Positions 8,415-15,663 of a stretch of DNA of 32,582 nucleotides are shown piece by piece. A program made the position numbers and the translations under genes. The stretch covers positions 1 through 32,582 of the forward strand of contig NZ_QOCF01000010.1 in the NCBI RefSeq assembly GCF_003318255.1. Direction: 5' to 3'. The first letter of the stretch is position 1, and the number at the start of each line of letters is the position of its first letter. This stretch comes from Ruegeria sp. A3M17. GTDB lineage: Bacteria; Pseudomonadota; Alphaproteobacteria; Rhodobacterales; Rhodobacteraceae. A model generated the notes under the pieces. It was not told the origin of the DNA and did no database searches. It worked only from the letters and a program-made list of their open reading frames with translations.

Positions 8415-8626
8415 TTTCGTTTTTTTCCACCGCGCCTGACGCGTTGTTCCAGTCACTTCGACCAGAACAATTTGACGTCGGTGCGGCCACACCCCGCCTT
8501 CGCAATCCGTGCGGTCAATTTGGTCTGCGGCATCGTGTTTCCACGCCCCTTGCAAGCGCCGTAAAATACTGGTTCCAGCAAATAAAAGCTGCTACGCCAT
8601 GTATAGAAAATCAAATGGAGATACTG

Positions 8627-8764
8627 ATGATCCGAGCAATTCTAGTAGGGCTGGCAATGTTTACCCTTGCAGCGTGCGAGACGACCAAGGGTGCAGGCAA
8701 GGATATCGAAAAAGCAGGCGATGCCATCCAGGAAGCCGCAACAGACGTTCAGCAGAATATCTGA
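8627..8764 (+). CDS. Entericidin A/B-like small lipoprotein
   Basis: This 45-residue protein starts at ATG 8627, six bases after GGAG. It has a lipoprotein signal with lipobox LAAC (Cys17), followed by a short polar helix (ETTKGAGKDIEKAGDAIQEA, then ATDVQQNI). This is the form of entericidin-type lipoproteins, which are very small membrane-attached proteins associated with stress response in proteobacteria; the cellular role is poorly defined. An alternative ATG at 8615 would add four residues but would consume the ribosome-binding site. There is no paired antidote gene beside it, although E. coli ecnA and ecnB are adjacent. Confidence 0.85.
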   Translation: MIRAILVGLAMFTLAACETTKGAGKDIEKAGDAIQEAATDVQQNI

Positions 8765-8885
8765 CGCGATTCAGGATGTTGCGAAGGCGCAACTTCCACA
8801 TACAAGATATGGTTGAAGATCGCAGCCAACCAAGGTAAACTCCTTGGCACAGGTGCATAGACGCGGCATTGCATATCTGACACTT

Positions 8886-8915
8886 CGGGGTTCTTGTGCA
8901 TCCACAAGAACCCCG
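8886..8915 (+). terminator. Strong hairpin downstream of the entericidin-like gene
   Basis: A perfect 13-bp stem (CGGGGTTCTTGTG with CACAAGAACCCCG) has a 4-base loop CATC and is followed by TTCCCGTTTT. It lies 122 bases past the lipoprotein stop and most likely ends that transcript, leaving a long 3' untranslated region. Confidence 0.65.
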
Positions 8916-8960
8916 TTCCCGTTTTGCAAGGGGCAGAGTGGCAGCCTGTTGAAACCAGAG

Positions 8961-9135
8961 AAAAGGAAAAGGCGTCAGGTGCGCAGACGCGGTCCATGCA
9001 TGTACCCTTGCGGATACTCCTGACGCCTTGCCGGGTCGATGCGCCCGAGGGACGCCCCGATCCAGTTGCCCCGACCCTGTTACAGGCCACGGCTGCTGCT
9101 CGGCACCCTAAGATGCTTAGCAGCACGCATCGACC
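8961..9135 (-). ncRNA. Candidate structured small RNA with terminator
   Basis: No credible protein gene occupies this stretch, but it is full of nested complementary segments. A 10-bp stem joins 9034-9043 and 9126-9135 (GGTCGATGCG/CGCATCGACC). Inside it are a 7-bp stem (9094-9100 with 9119-9125) capped by a 5-bp hairpin (9103-9107 with 9112-9116) and a small hairpin at 9076-9086. Next to it an 11-bp stem (8969-8979 with 9019-9029) encloses a 6-bp hairpin (9002-9007 with 9012-9017). Only on the minus strand does that hairpin have a GNRA loop (GCAA), and only there is the outer stem followed by TTTTCCTTTT, a terminator-like tail. The orientation is therefore minus. The 5' end is not defined and may lie as far as about 9240. 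I could not match it to 6S RNA, tmRNA, SRP RNA or RNase P. Confidence 0.5.
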
Positions 9136-9192
9136 TTCTGAGAGTCTGATCATCTGACCCGGGTCTGACACCCAATTCAGCTGACCATCCAC

Positions 9193-9858
9193 CGGTAAGC
9201 CTCTGCATATAAAAGCTAATCCTAAGACTTGCCTTTATTGCCTCAACCCCCTTTAGTCTTTGCGTCCCACCCTGGTTCCTAAGAACCGTTGCGGTAATAG
9301 AACTGTTACATCCGGGTCATGTTCCGACAAGAAAATAGCACTGCAGCATGAGATTTAGACGGGGATAAAGTGTTGATATCCGCCGGGAGAAAATTGTGGA
9401 TAACTCCGGAAATCGAAACGCCGTGCGGTCTTGGCGATGGAAAACGCTGAATTCGACGAAATGACCCGGTTTTCTTGACTTTCTGCACCTGCAAAGGCCA
9501 ATTCGCTGCCAACTACGGGTATTCACAGCCTCAGAGCATCGAATCAGGCGTGTCCGCGTTTGCCTTGTCCTGGCCGGAGATGATCCGGGAAACCGGGGCC
9601 GGACGGCCCTCAGACCACGAGCAACACCGCGCTGAAGGTTCGCGAGACCCTAAACCACCGATGCCGGGGAACGCCGCAATCCGGCACCGTGTGTTTAGAA
9701 CCCTGTCACTTGCAGCCAAGATGCCGCCCGACCCGTCCCCCCCTGAGAGGACGCTGTGTCCGTTTATGAGAAGCGTTCCGACCCGACCGGGATTACCTAT
9801 TACGCACCGCCACATTGTGCAGCCAGTACCCCCTACAGCCAATCGGGCCGGAAACGCT
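9193..9858. other. Gene-poor intergenic stretch
   Basis: No convincing coding region was found on either strand; the open frames here have no recognisable start signals or family features. One exact DnaA-box-type nonamer (TGTGGATAA, 9395-9403) and two looser matches (about 9371-9379 and 9519-9527) are present, which is not enough to call an origin. The left part may hold the promoter of the candidate minus-strand RNA. Confidence 0.5.
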
Positions 9859-10311
9859 TCAGTTCACCTGACGCTCGAGTACAACGCTGTACGTTGTCCC
9901 GCGACGCAGGCTACGGAAATCCGCATAAATCTTGCCGTCCTGATAGCGCGCATCTACCAGCGCATTCACACCCACCTGCGGATCGGCCGAGCTTTCGACG
10001 ATTCCGATGGTGCCCGAACCATCCAGACTGATGGTGCCGGTGGCGTCAAACACGCGCCAATCTGTGCCGGTATTCGGCCGCCACATGCTGGGCCCCCAGA
10101 ACAGGTTTTCCTGTTGCTGCTGGATATCCAGCAACCACTCTCCCTGATGAAAGCGCGGCGCTTCTCCGGTGGCCACCCGAGACGGCGAGACCTTGGTATA
10201 GGTGCCCGTCCAGGCACCACGCAGATCGGGTGTGGTCTCGGCCATCGAGGCCGTGGCAAGGCTGAGGCTTGTGGCCAGAGCGGCTGCTCCGGCAGTCATA
10301 TATCTGGTCAT
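9859..10311 (-). CDS. Exported protein of unknown function
   Basis: This 150-residue protein has a clear Sec signal peptide (MTRYMTAGAAALATSLSLAT, cleavage near ASMA-ET). The mature part begins PDLRGAWTGTYTKVSPSRVA and is rich in beta-type segments (GEWLLDIQQQQENLFWG, RVFDATGTISLDGSGTIGIV, YSVVLERQVN). A beginning such as RGAWTGTY with a final antiparallel strand recalls small secreted beta-barrel proteins, but no family was recognised. The RBS region of the ATG at 10309-10311 contains GGAGGAGAAACC, so the start is well supported. It stands alone, about 130 bases downstream of a small membrane protein gene on the same strand. Confidence 0.75.
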   Translation of the reverse strand: MTRYMTAGAAALATSLSLATASMAETTPDLRGAWTGTYTKVSPSRVATGEAPRFHQGEWLLDIQQQQENLFWGPSMWRPNTGTDWRVFDATGTISLDGSGTIGIVESSADPQVGVNALVDARYQDGKIYADFRSLRRGTTYSVVLERQVN

Positions 10312-10438
10312 GGTTTCTCCTCCGAGTTTGTCCGGGCCGTTGCTGGCCTGGTGAATAGATTGGGACAGCCGGAGAGGCTTACAAGTTTTCTAAAAGATTG
10401 TTCATGAAGGGTTTAGGTGGCGTTAGGGGCGGTTTCGC

Positions 10439-10759
10439 TCAGGCCCAGGCCAGCGCGGTGCCGAGGATGACGAGGCCAATGCCAAACGCCTCACGGTGTG
10501 AGAAGTTCTCGCCGAACAGAAAGAACGAGGCGATGGCGATCAGGATGACCTCGGCCCCCAGAATGCCGGTATAGATGATGCCCAGCCGTTCCTCGCGCAG
10601 CGCGGCAAGCTCCAGCGTCGCCCCGGCCAGCAGGGTCGCAACGATCAGCAGGCCGAGGCCCACGCCGGGGAGCTTCCACCAGAACTTCATCGCGATCATG
10701 GCAACGGAATAGAGACCCGCCGACCCGAGGGCGATGATGGGGATCATGGATGTGGACAT
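10439..10759 (-). CDS. Small four-helix membrane protein, SMR/EamA-like
   Basis: This 106-residue protein is almost entirely hydrophobic and has four predicted membrane segments, roughly residues 5-22, 31-49, 62-80 and 88-105. The ending AFGIGLVILGTALAWA and the single acidic residue in helix 2 (ATLELAALREE) resemble small multidrug-resistance and half-EamA transporters, which work as dimers. The match is by topology rather than by diagnostic motif; substrate is unknown. A GGAGG-type site lies just upstream of the ATG. Confidence 0.7.
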   Translation of the reverse strand: MSTSMIPIIALGSAGLYSVAMIAMKFWWKLPGVGLGLLIVATLLAGATLELAALREERLGIIYTGILGAEVILIAIASFFLFGENFSHREAFGIGLVILGTALAWA

Positions 10760-10954
10760 CTACGCCTCCTGCCGAGTTTCCGTGGGGTCAAGAGTAGCAG
10801 GAAGGCGCGGTTGGGGCTGTGAGGTGGGTCACAGTGAGTCGGTTCGAGGCCGACTTCACGCCTTCTGTTGCACAATAGGGAAACTATGCGAACGCATCAT
10901 CAATAGGTCCCCAACCACACATCGGGCAGGTTGCACTCAACTAGGAGGACGCAT

Positions 10955-11875
10955 ATGAACTTCTCATACACTCTCAAGGCCTGTATGAAAGAAAAGAATA
11001 GAATGAATATTTCGGATATAGATTTTGGAACCAAAGACGCCCGCCATGCATACACCGAGGGGCACGAAGACGAAAAAACTTTTCAGAGGGTGTTTATTCA
11101 GCCGTTTGGAACAGAAGATTCCGACTTCTTCTCTGGCAAGAAGTGTTTCGTTTATGGGATCAAGGGGTCAGGAAAATCCGCATATATTAGGCACTTGGAA
11201 ATCATTCTGAGAAATCGTGCGTACACACAATTTGTCTACTTTTCGGACACAGTAAGAAGTGACAACTCCCAGAATGGCCTCGCTGTTGATGACCCGCAGC
11301 ACCTCAACAACCCAGATGACTACTGGAGAACATTCTTCTCCATTATCATTGCAAATGTTCTATTTGAAAGAGAGCGGCAAAATTCAAAGAAATTTCTCAC
11401 CTTTATTAAGGAACAAGTAGCTCCGAATAAAAAGAGCTTCGTCAAAACGTTACTAGCTAAATCACCAGCTTTAGAGCGGTTTTCACTGAATATTAGCAAG
11501 TCTCCAAATATCGAAATCGAAGGCACTTTTGAAGAAAGTATGTCAACAGAACAATTCTATCAAAGTTCGGTCACATTGCTTTCAGAAACAAAACTACAGA
11601 AGCCGATATACATCTTTGTTGACGAATTCGAGTTCGTTTATGAGAACGCCGAAAAACACGTGAAGGATGTCCAAATATCCGAGTCCCTAATCCGCATCGT
11701 TCGGGACTTAAACGAAGAGTTTCGGAGGGCTGGCGCAGACATATTTCTTATTTGTGCGATTAGAGAAGAGCTTGCAAAACAAGTAATTGGTGGGGATGCA
11801 GCAAAAATTGTTGAAGACAAGGGTACTCCCATTGAATGGACCGCGCCAGCGTGGTCTAGGCTCTGGACCTATTAA
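10955..11875 (+). CDS. P-loop ATPase, Sll1717-like, C-terminally truncated
   Basis: The visible 306 residues form the N-terminal NTPase part of a STAND/AAA-like protein: Walker A GIKGSGKS (residues 68-75) and Walker B YIFVDEFE (219-226). These match the pattern of Sll1717-type P-loop ATPases, a family often found in defence or mobile contexts. The start ATG 10955 has a strong AGGAGG six bases upstream. The gene is clearly A+T-richer than its neighbours and uses A/T-ending codons, suggesting transfer from elsewhere. The homology-like sequence stops near KIVEDKGTPIEW (about 11835) and the frame ends soon after in a G+C-rich tail, whereas relatives continue for another 150-250 residues. It is therefore probably a remnant cut by an insertion or deletion at about 11836-11850. 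Confidence 0.75.
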   Translation: MNFSYTLKACMKEKNRMNISDIDFGTKDARHAYTEGHEDEKTFQRVFIQPFGTEDSDFFSGKKCFVYGIKGSGKSAYIRHLEIILRNRAYTQFVYFSDTVRSDNSQNGLAVDDPQHLNNPDDYWRTFFSIIIANVLFERERQNSKKFLTFIKEQVAPNKKSFVKTLLAKSPALERFSLNISKSPNIEIEGTFEESMSTEQFYQSSVTLLSETKLQKPIYIFVDEFEFVYENAEKHVKDVQISESLIRIVRDLNEEFRRAGADIFLICAIREELAKQVIGGDAAKIVEDKGTPIEWTAPAWSRLWTY

Positions 11876-12239
11876 CGGGTCGCAATTTCAACGGCAGCTT
11901 CTACCAGCACCGGACGTTCGTCGAAATCACCGCTATGACCGGGTTGCGGACTTTGCTGCCATTGCCCTTCCAAGTGATTGCTGACGCAGCGTTCTATTGC
12001 AGGTGCGGCACGCTCATCGCTGCGATGCAGCCTATGTCGCTAGACCGGTCATTCAATGCCAGTCTGAGGCGCGAATTTCAAACCGTACTTTCGCTGCAAT
12101 CGAAACCGGCCATGGAGAAGCGGAACAAAGCTGCCTTTTGTGTTGCTTCGGTAAGAGGCTACTTTCTCAAAAAAATCGGCCTACGAAATCTATACAAAAT
12201 ACAGTTATGCCGTCTGGAATTGGCTTTGTGACAACGGCG
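11876..12239. other. Non-coding stretch after the ATPase remnant
   Basis: No gene is supported here. The G+C content returns to that of the chromosome right after the break in the ATPase. The segment contains fragments such as GCGGACTTTGCTGCC (11946-11960) and CGGTCATT (12046-12053), which resemble, imperfectly, pieces of the right-hand end of the window (32380-32421). It looks like dispersed intergenic debris. The motif GGCTCTGGACC (11858-11868) at the junction could be an insertion-sequence end, but no mate was found. Confidence 0.4.
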
Positions 12240-12665
12240 CTATTGGATCACGTCGCGCAACAGCTTGATGAGTTTATCTGCTTCTTCCTTTCCGAGTAGG
12301 GATTGGTATTCCGTATCTTGTTCTTGCACTTCCTGACGGATTTGTAGCATACGTTTTTTGCCAAGCGCCGTAGGAAGGACATTGATTTGTCGTTGATCTG
12401 CCTGCGCCACCTGCCGGTGCACCAAACCATCTGAAACCATCCGATCCACCAATTTGGTCAGCGTCGGTGGATTCATCAAAACGACTTCAGCGAGTTGTCC
12501 CATCGTCAAACGTTGGCCCGACTCCAGTGTTTCAAGAATGCGCCATGCTTCGATCTGGATTCCGTGCCGCTTTAGACGTGCGGTCAACGATGAAGTCATC
12601 TTTCGATGTGCCGCAGCCAGAGCATAAGAAAGATAGTCCTGAATTGAATTCGCGCTCGTTTGCAT
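12240..12665 (-). CDS. MarR-family transcriptional repressor
   Basis: This 141-residue protein has the MarR winged helix-turn-helix: helix-turn-helix at about residues 49-75 (RLTMGQLAEVVLMNPPTLTK, LVDRMV) and wing at about 80-97 (GLVHRQVAQADQRQINVLPT), flanked by N- and C-terminal dimerisation helices. ATG 12665 was chosen over an in-frame TTG at 12719, because the latter lies inside the promoter/operator. The gene is divergent from the amide-uptake operon. Several MarR proteins next to CoA ligases (BadR, HcaR, CouR types) are released by the acyl-CoA product, so an acyl-CoA effector made by the ligase at 21956-23704 is a reasonable inference. A palindrome over its own promoter indicates autorepression. 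Confidence 0.9.
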   Translation of the reverse strand: MQTSANSIQDYLSYALAAAHRKMTSSLTARLKRHGIQIEAWRILETLESGQRLTMGQLAEVVLMNPPTLTKLVDRMVSDGLVHRQVAQADQRQINVLPTALGKKRMLQIRQEVQEQDTEYQSLLGKEEADKLIKLLRDVIQ

Positions 12666-12690
12666 CGGAGTACCTGTTGTTGACAGCCTG

Positions 12691-12719
12691 AAATTATTTG
12701 ACTTGGAAAGTAAAATCAA
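12691..12719 (-). promoter_or_regulatory. Promoter of the marR gene
   Basis: On the minus strand TTGATT (12714-12719) and TAATTT (12691-12696) are spaced by 17 bases, 26 bases before the marR ATG. The 21-base palindrome at 12696-12716 covers the whole spacer, so a bound dimer would exclude RNA polymerase. Confidence 0.45.
12696..12716. promoter_or_regulatory. MarR operator candidate O1
   Basis: Two 9-base arms, ATTTGACTT and AAGTAAAAT, separated by GGA, form a palindrome with 8 of 9 matching pairs. It lies in the 54-base gap between marR and the AmiC-like gene and overlaps the marR promoter. A version with 18 of 21 identical bases occurs at 13919-13939. Confidence 0.6.
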
Positions 12720-13877
12720 TTGGTATGTAGCGGTCCCGACACGTCTGGAAAGGGCAAGGCCGATTTGACGACGCTTTTGGCTGTACCAACTGAACTTGAG
12801 GAACTGCGCGATGATCCGGTGCTGCGCGGCAAGGGAACGTACCGGATTGCCCTGCTTATCCCCCTTTGTGGTGCTGCGGGGCTTTGGGCCCCCTCTTGTA
12901 TTTCAAGCGCCCAGGTCGCAGTCGAGGAGTTGAACCGGACCAATGGCATCGATGGCCGCAAGGTGCAGCTGATCATGATAGACGCGGCGATGGAGGCGAG
13001 TATTTCGATCGAAGAGACCGTGAACGATCTGATCGAAACCGAGTCGATTGACGCAATTGTCGGGATGCATCTCAGTTCGGTCCGGCATCGGCTCAGCAAG
13101 ATTGTGCGTCAGCGCGTTCCTTATATCTACACCCCACTTTATGAAGGTGGGGAACAGACGGATGGATTGTTTGCCATCGGGGAAACGCCCCAGGAACAAC
13201 TTGGTCCGTCGATGGAGCACCTGCAGCGCGAATATCGACCCCGAAGCTGGGCCTTGATTGGCAACGACTATGTCTGGCCCAGAACGTCGCACACCTATGC
13301 CAAGGCCAAACTTCAGGAGATGTCAGTTGGTTTGGCGTATGAAAGATACCTTCCCTTCGGCCTGAAGAACATGAAACCCTTCGTGGAAGAGATTTCCAGG
13401 TCAGGGGCGGAAGCGGTCCTGATCTCTCTGATTGGTCAGGATGCTGTGGCGTTCAATCGGGCGTTTGGCAGTGCAAAACTACACGACCGGATGATCCGGC
13501 TGTCCTGCGCTCTTGACGAAAACGGTCTACTTGGATGCGGGGCAAACAACAGCAAACGGATGTTTGCAGCATCATCTTATTTTGGCGGGCTTCCGACCGA
13601 GGCGAATGCGGCATTCAAGGAAAAATATTATCGGGTGCATGGGGATCAGGCACCGGTTTTGAACACATTGGGACAATCCACCTATGAAGGGGTTCATTTC
13701 CTGGCCGGGCTGATGCAGCGGCACGCGACGGTCTGGCGCAGGCACAGTGTTTCGGATGCCCTGCCCGTGATCTATCGAAGTGGGCGTAAACAGTCGTCTG
13801 TCAACAAGAGTGATCGGGCCCCTATCTACCTTGCACGCGCGGACGGCCTGAAGCTTGAAGTAATTAAAGAGTTATAA
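12720..13877 (+). CDS. AmiC-like periplasmic-binding-fold protein without signal peptide
   Basis: This protein of up to 385 residues has the type I periplasmic binding fold of the AmiC/FmdD/UrtA group. Diagnostic stretches are YRIALLIPLCGAAGLWAPSC (41-60), a helix AQVAVEELNRTNGIDGRKVQ, TPLYEGGE (138-145) and WALIGNDYVWPR (177-188). Unlike a transporter binding protein it has no Sec, Tat or lipoprotein signal, so it should stay in the cytoplasm, as does AmiC, the amide sensor of Pseudomonas. The transported-substrate binding protein at 15664-16884 shares the LYEGG motif. The start is uncertain: TTG 12720 lacks a ribosome-binding site and lies by the operator, while TTG 12765 has AAGG five bases upstream. 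No AmiR-like partner is encoded nearby; MarR is the only adjacent regulator. Confidence 0.8.
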   Translation: MVCSGPDTSGKGKADLTTLLAVPTELEELRDDPVLRGKGTYRIALLIPLCGAAGLWAPSCISSAQVAVEELNRTNGIDGRKVQLIMIDAAMEASISIEETVNDLIETESIDAIVGMHLSSVRHRLSKIVRQRVPYIYTPLYEGGEQTDGLFAIGETPQEQLGPSMEHLQREYRPRSWALIGNDYVWPRTSHTYAKAKLQEMSVGLAYERYLPFGLKNMKPFVEEISRSGAEAVLISLIGQDAVAFNRAFGSAKLHDRMIRLSCALDENGLLGCGANNSKRMFAASSYFGGLPTEANAAFKEKYYRVHGDQAPVLNTLGQSTYEGVHFLAGLMQRHATVWRRHSVSDALPVIYRSGRKQSSVNKSDRAPIYLARADGLKLEVIKEL

Positions 13878-13900
13878 AACAGATAGTTACTAATTTTCAT

Positions 13901-13940
13901 TTCCATTTCAAATAAATTACTTGAAATGGAAAGTAAAATC
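13901..13940. promoter_or_regulatory. MarR operator candidate O2 with overlapping inverted repeat
   Basis: Positions 13919-13939 match operator O1 at 18 of 21 bases, including an exact 14-base match TGGAAAGTAAAATC (13927-13940). The same place holds a perfect 11-bp inverted repeat, TTCCATTTCAA (13901-13911) with TTGAAATGGAA (13921-13931). It lies in the 118-base gap before the flotillin gene and suggests that the transporter part of the operon has its own MarR-controlled promoter. Confidence 0.55.
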
Positions 13941-13995
13941 TCCCACGCTTTAGCGAACGAACGGATCGCAGGCCACAGGTCTGCCGATTGATCAA

Positions 13996-15612
13996 ATGGG
14001 GAGAATTGCCTTGGCTTGGGTCATCACGCTGGTTCTGCTGGTTGTTGTCGCGCTGATCGGTATCTGGTTTCTGCAAAGATACTATGCGAAAGCGACCCTG
14101 GACACCGCGATGGTAAGAACCGGGTTCGGCGGGCGTCGCGTTGTTACCGACGGCGGCTGTCTGTCCCTTCCCATCCTACATCAGGTTCAAAAAGTAACGA
14201 TGGGGGCGCTGACGTTCCACATCAGCCGCCAAGGTCGCGAAGCCGTTCTGACAAGGGACAAGATGCGGGCCGATGTGCAGTTCGAATTTGAACTGCGGGT
14301 GGCACCAACCGACGAAGGAATCGCAACGGCCGCGCAAGCGCTTGGGTCCCGGATCGCGCGTGGTGGCGATACCATCAAGGACGTATTCGCGGGTTCGCTT
14401 GTGGATGCCATTCAGCGCGCTGCGGCGGCCCGGACGCTGGAGGAGATTCATCTGGATCGCTCGGGCTTTTCCAAGGATGTGTCCGACGCAATCGAAACTC
14501 AGGCGGCGAAACTAGGGCTGACCCTGGTTTCAACCTCGCTGATTGCCGTTGATCAAAGCGACCTGAGCCAGTGGAACGAGAACAACGCCTTCAACGCACA
14601 AGGTATGCGTCAGTTGGCAGAACTGGTCGCGGATCAGCGCAAGGAACGTGTTCGCATAGAAACCGAGGCCGAGGTTGCCGTTCGCGAAAGTCATCTGGCC
14701 CAGCACCAGCGGCAGCTTGAGTTGCAACGCGCAGAACGTGAAGCTGAGATCGCACAACAGGAGCACTTGGCCAAACTTGAAGCCGACGCCAAATCTCGAG
14801 AAGACAGAGCGTGCGATGAGGCCAAACTTGCCAGCGAAACCACCCGGATCGAAAACGAAAAGCGGGTGAAGGCGACTCAGGTGGAAAGCGACGAGGCCCT
14901 ACGCAAGGCCGAAATGGCGGCCATTCGCACCCTCGAAGAAGAAAAGATCGAGAACGATATTCTGATTGCCCGAAAGCGTACTGCCGAGGCCGAAGCGCGC
15001 GCCGAGGAAGAAGAAGCGCGGGCCAAGGTGATTCTGGCGGCGGAAAATGTTCAGGCCCAGAAAGAACGGGCCATCGCCGAGCGGGAACGCGAAATCGCCC
15101 GCCTGAAACAGGAAAAAGAGCTTGAACTCGAAAGTGCCAAGGTCAAGAGCGATGTCGAAACGCTGCTTGAGAAGGCCAAGGCAGATGCCGCCGCAAAAAC
15201 CAGAGCCAGCGAAGCGGAACGCGCGCGCATGGAGGCCGAAGCCGCTGGTCGTATTGCTCTAAACCAGGCTGAAAACACACTTGGAGAAGCAGTGATCCGG
15301 ATGCGCCTAGAAGAGCGCAAACTCGACCGTTTGCCGGAAATCATGACGCAGATGATGAAACCGGTTGAGAAGATCGACTCGATCAAGATCAACCAGATCT
15401 CTGGCGCGGGCAGCGGGAATGGTTCTGGCGCGGGAGAAGGGGTCGATGGCGCGTTTGGCGCGGCCATGGATCAGATCTTAGGCATGGCCGTGCGCCTGCC
15501 TGCGATGAAACAGATGGGCGAGGAAATCGGGTTGGACTTTGATGCCAACCTGGCAGGCCGGACCGCTGACTACGCCAATCGGATCAAAGACAAACCCAAA
15601 AACGACAAGTGA
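13996..15612 (+). CDS. SPFH/flotillin-family membrane protein
   Basis: This 538-residue protein has one N-terminal membrane segment (about residues 5-27), an SPFH/band-7 domain (about 30-205, including VRTGFGGRRVVTDGGCLSLP), and a very long charged coiled coil rich in Ala, Glu, Lys and Arg (about 210-440). Its C-terminus is about 95 residues with a glycine/serine-rich hinge (SGAGSGNGSGAGEG). This is the architecture of YqiK/flotillin proteins, which oligomerise in membrane microdomains. It has no obvious ribosome-binding site. The binding-protein gene follows after 51 bases, placing it in the same transcription unit. A flotillin is not a normal part of LIV- or urea-type importers; a role in gathering the transporter and amidase at the membrane is only an inference. 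Confidence 0.88.
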   Translation: MGRIALAWVITLVLLVVVALIGIWFLQRYYAKATLDTAMVRTGFGGRRVVTDGGCLSLPILHQVQKVTMGALTFHISRQGREAVLTRDKMRADVQFEFELRVAPTDEGIATAAQALGSRIARGGDTIKDVFAGSLVDAIQRAAAARTLEEIHLDRSGFSKDVSDAIETQAAKLGLTLVSTSLIAVDQSDLSQWNENNAFNAQGMRQLAELVADQRKERVRIETEAEVAVRESHLAQHQRQLELQRAEREAEIAQQEHLAKLEADAKSREDRACDEAKLASETTRIENEKRVKATQVESDEALRKAEMAAIRTLEEEKIENDILIARKRTAEAEARAEEEEARAKVILAAENVQAQKERAIAEREREIARLKQEKELELESAKVKSDVETLLEKAKADAAAKTRASEAERARMEAEAAGRIALNQAENTLGEAVIRMRLEERKLDRLPEIMTQMMKPVEKIDSIKINQISGAGSGNGSGAGEGVDGAFGAAMDQILGMAVRLPAMKQMGEEIGLDFDANLAGRTADYANRIKDKPKNDK

Positions 15613-15663
15613 CGGGAAACACCGTCCAACTCCAACAGGACTGACATTAGGGAGGAAACTGAA

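Noticed and set aside
8627..8764. Entericidin toxin-antidote pair
   Set aside because: Only one small lipoprotein gene is present; no second entericidin lies beside it, so an addiction-type pair is not supported.
8749..9192. Minus-strand open frame of 147 codons
   Set aside because: It crosses two strong hairpins and the candidate structured RNA; no start signal or protein family is visible.
9371..9527. Possible cluster of DnaA boxes
   Set aside because: Only one exact nonamer is present, about what chance allows in a window of this size, with two weak matches and no origin-type gene neighbours.
9475..10407. Plus-strand open frame of 310 codons
   Set aside because: Its second half is antisense to the exported protein gene with a clear signal peptide, it starts without a ribosome-binding site, and its composition is random-like.
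11858..11868. Possible insertion-sequence terminal repeat GGCTCTGGACC
   Set aside because: No matching inverted end, transposase fragment or target duplication could be found, so no mobile element is called.
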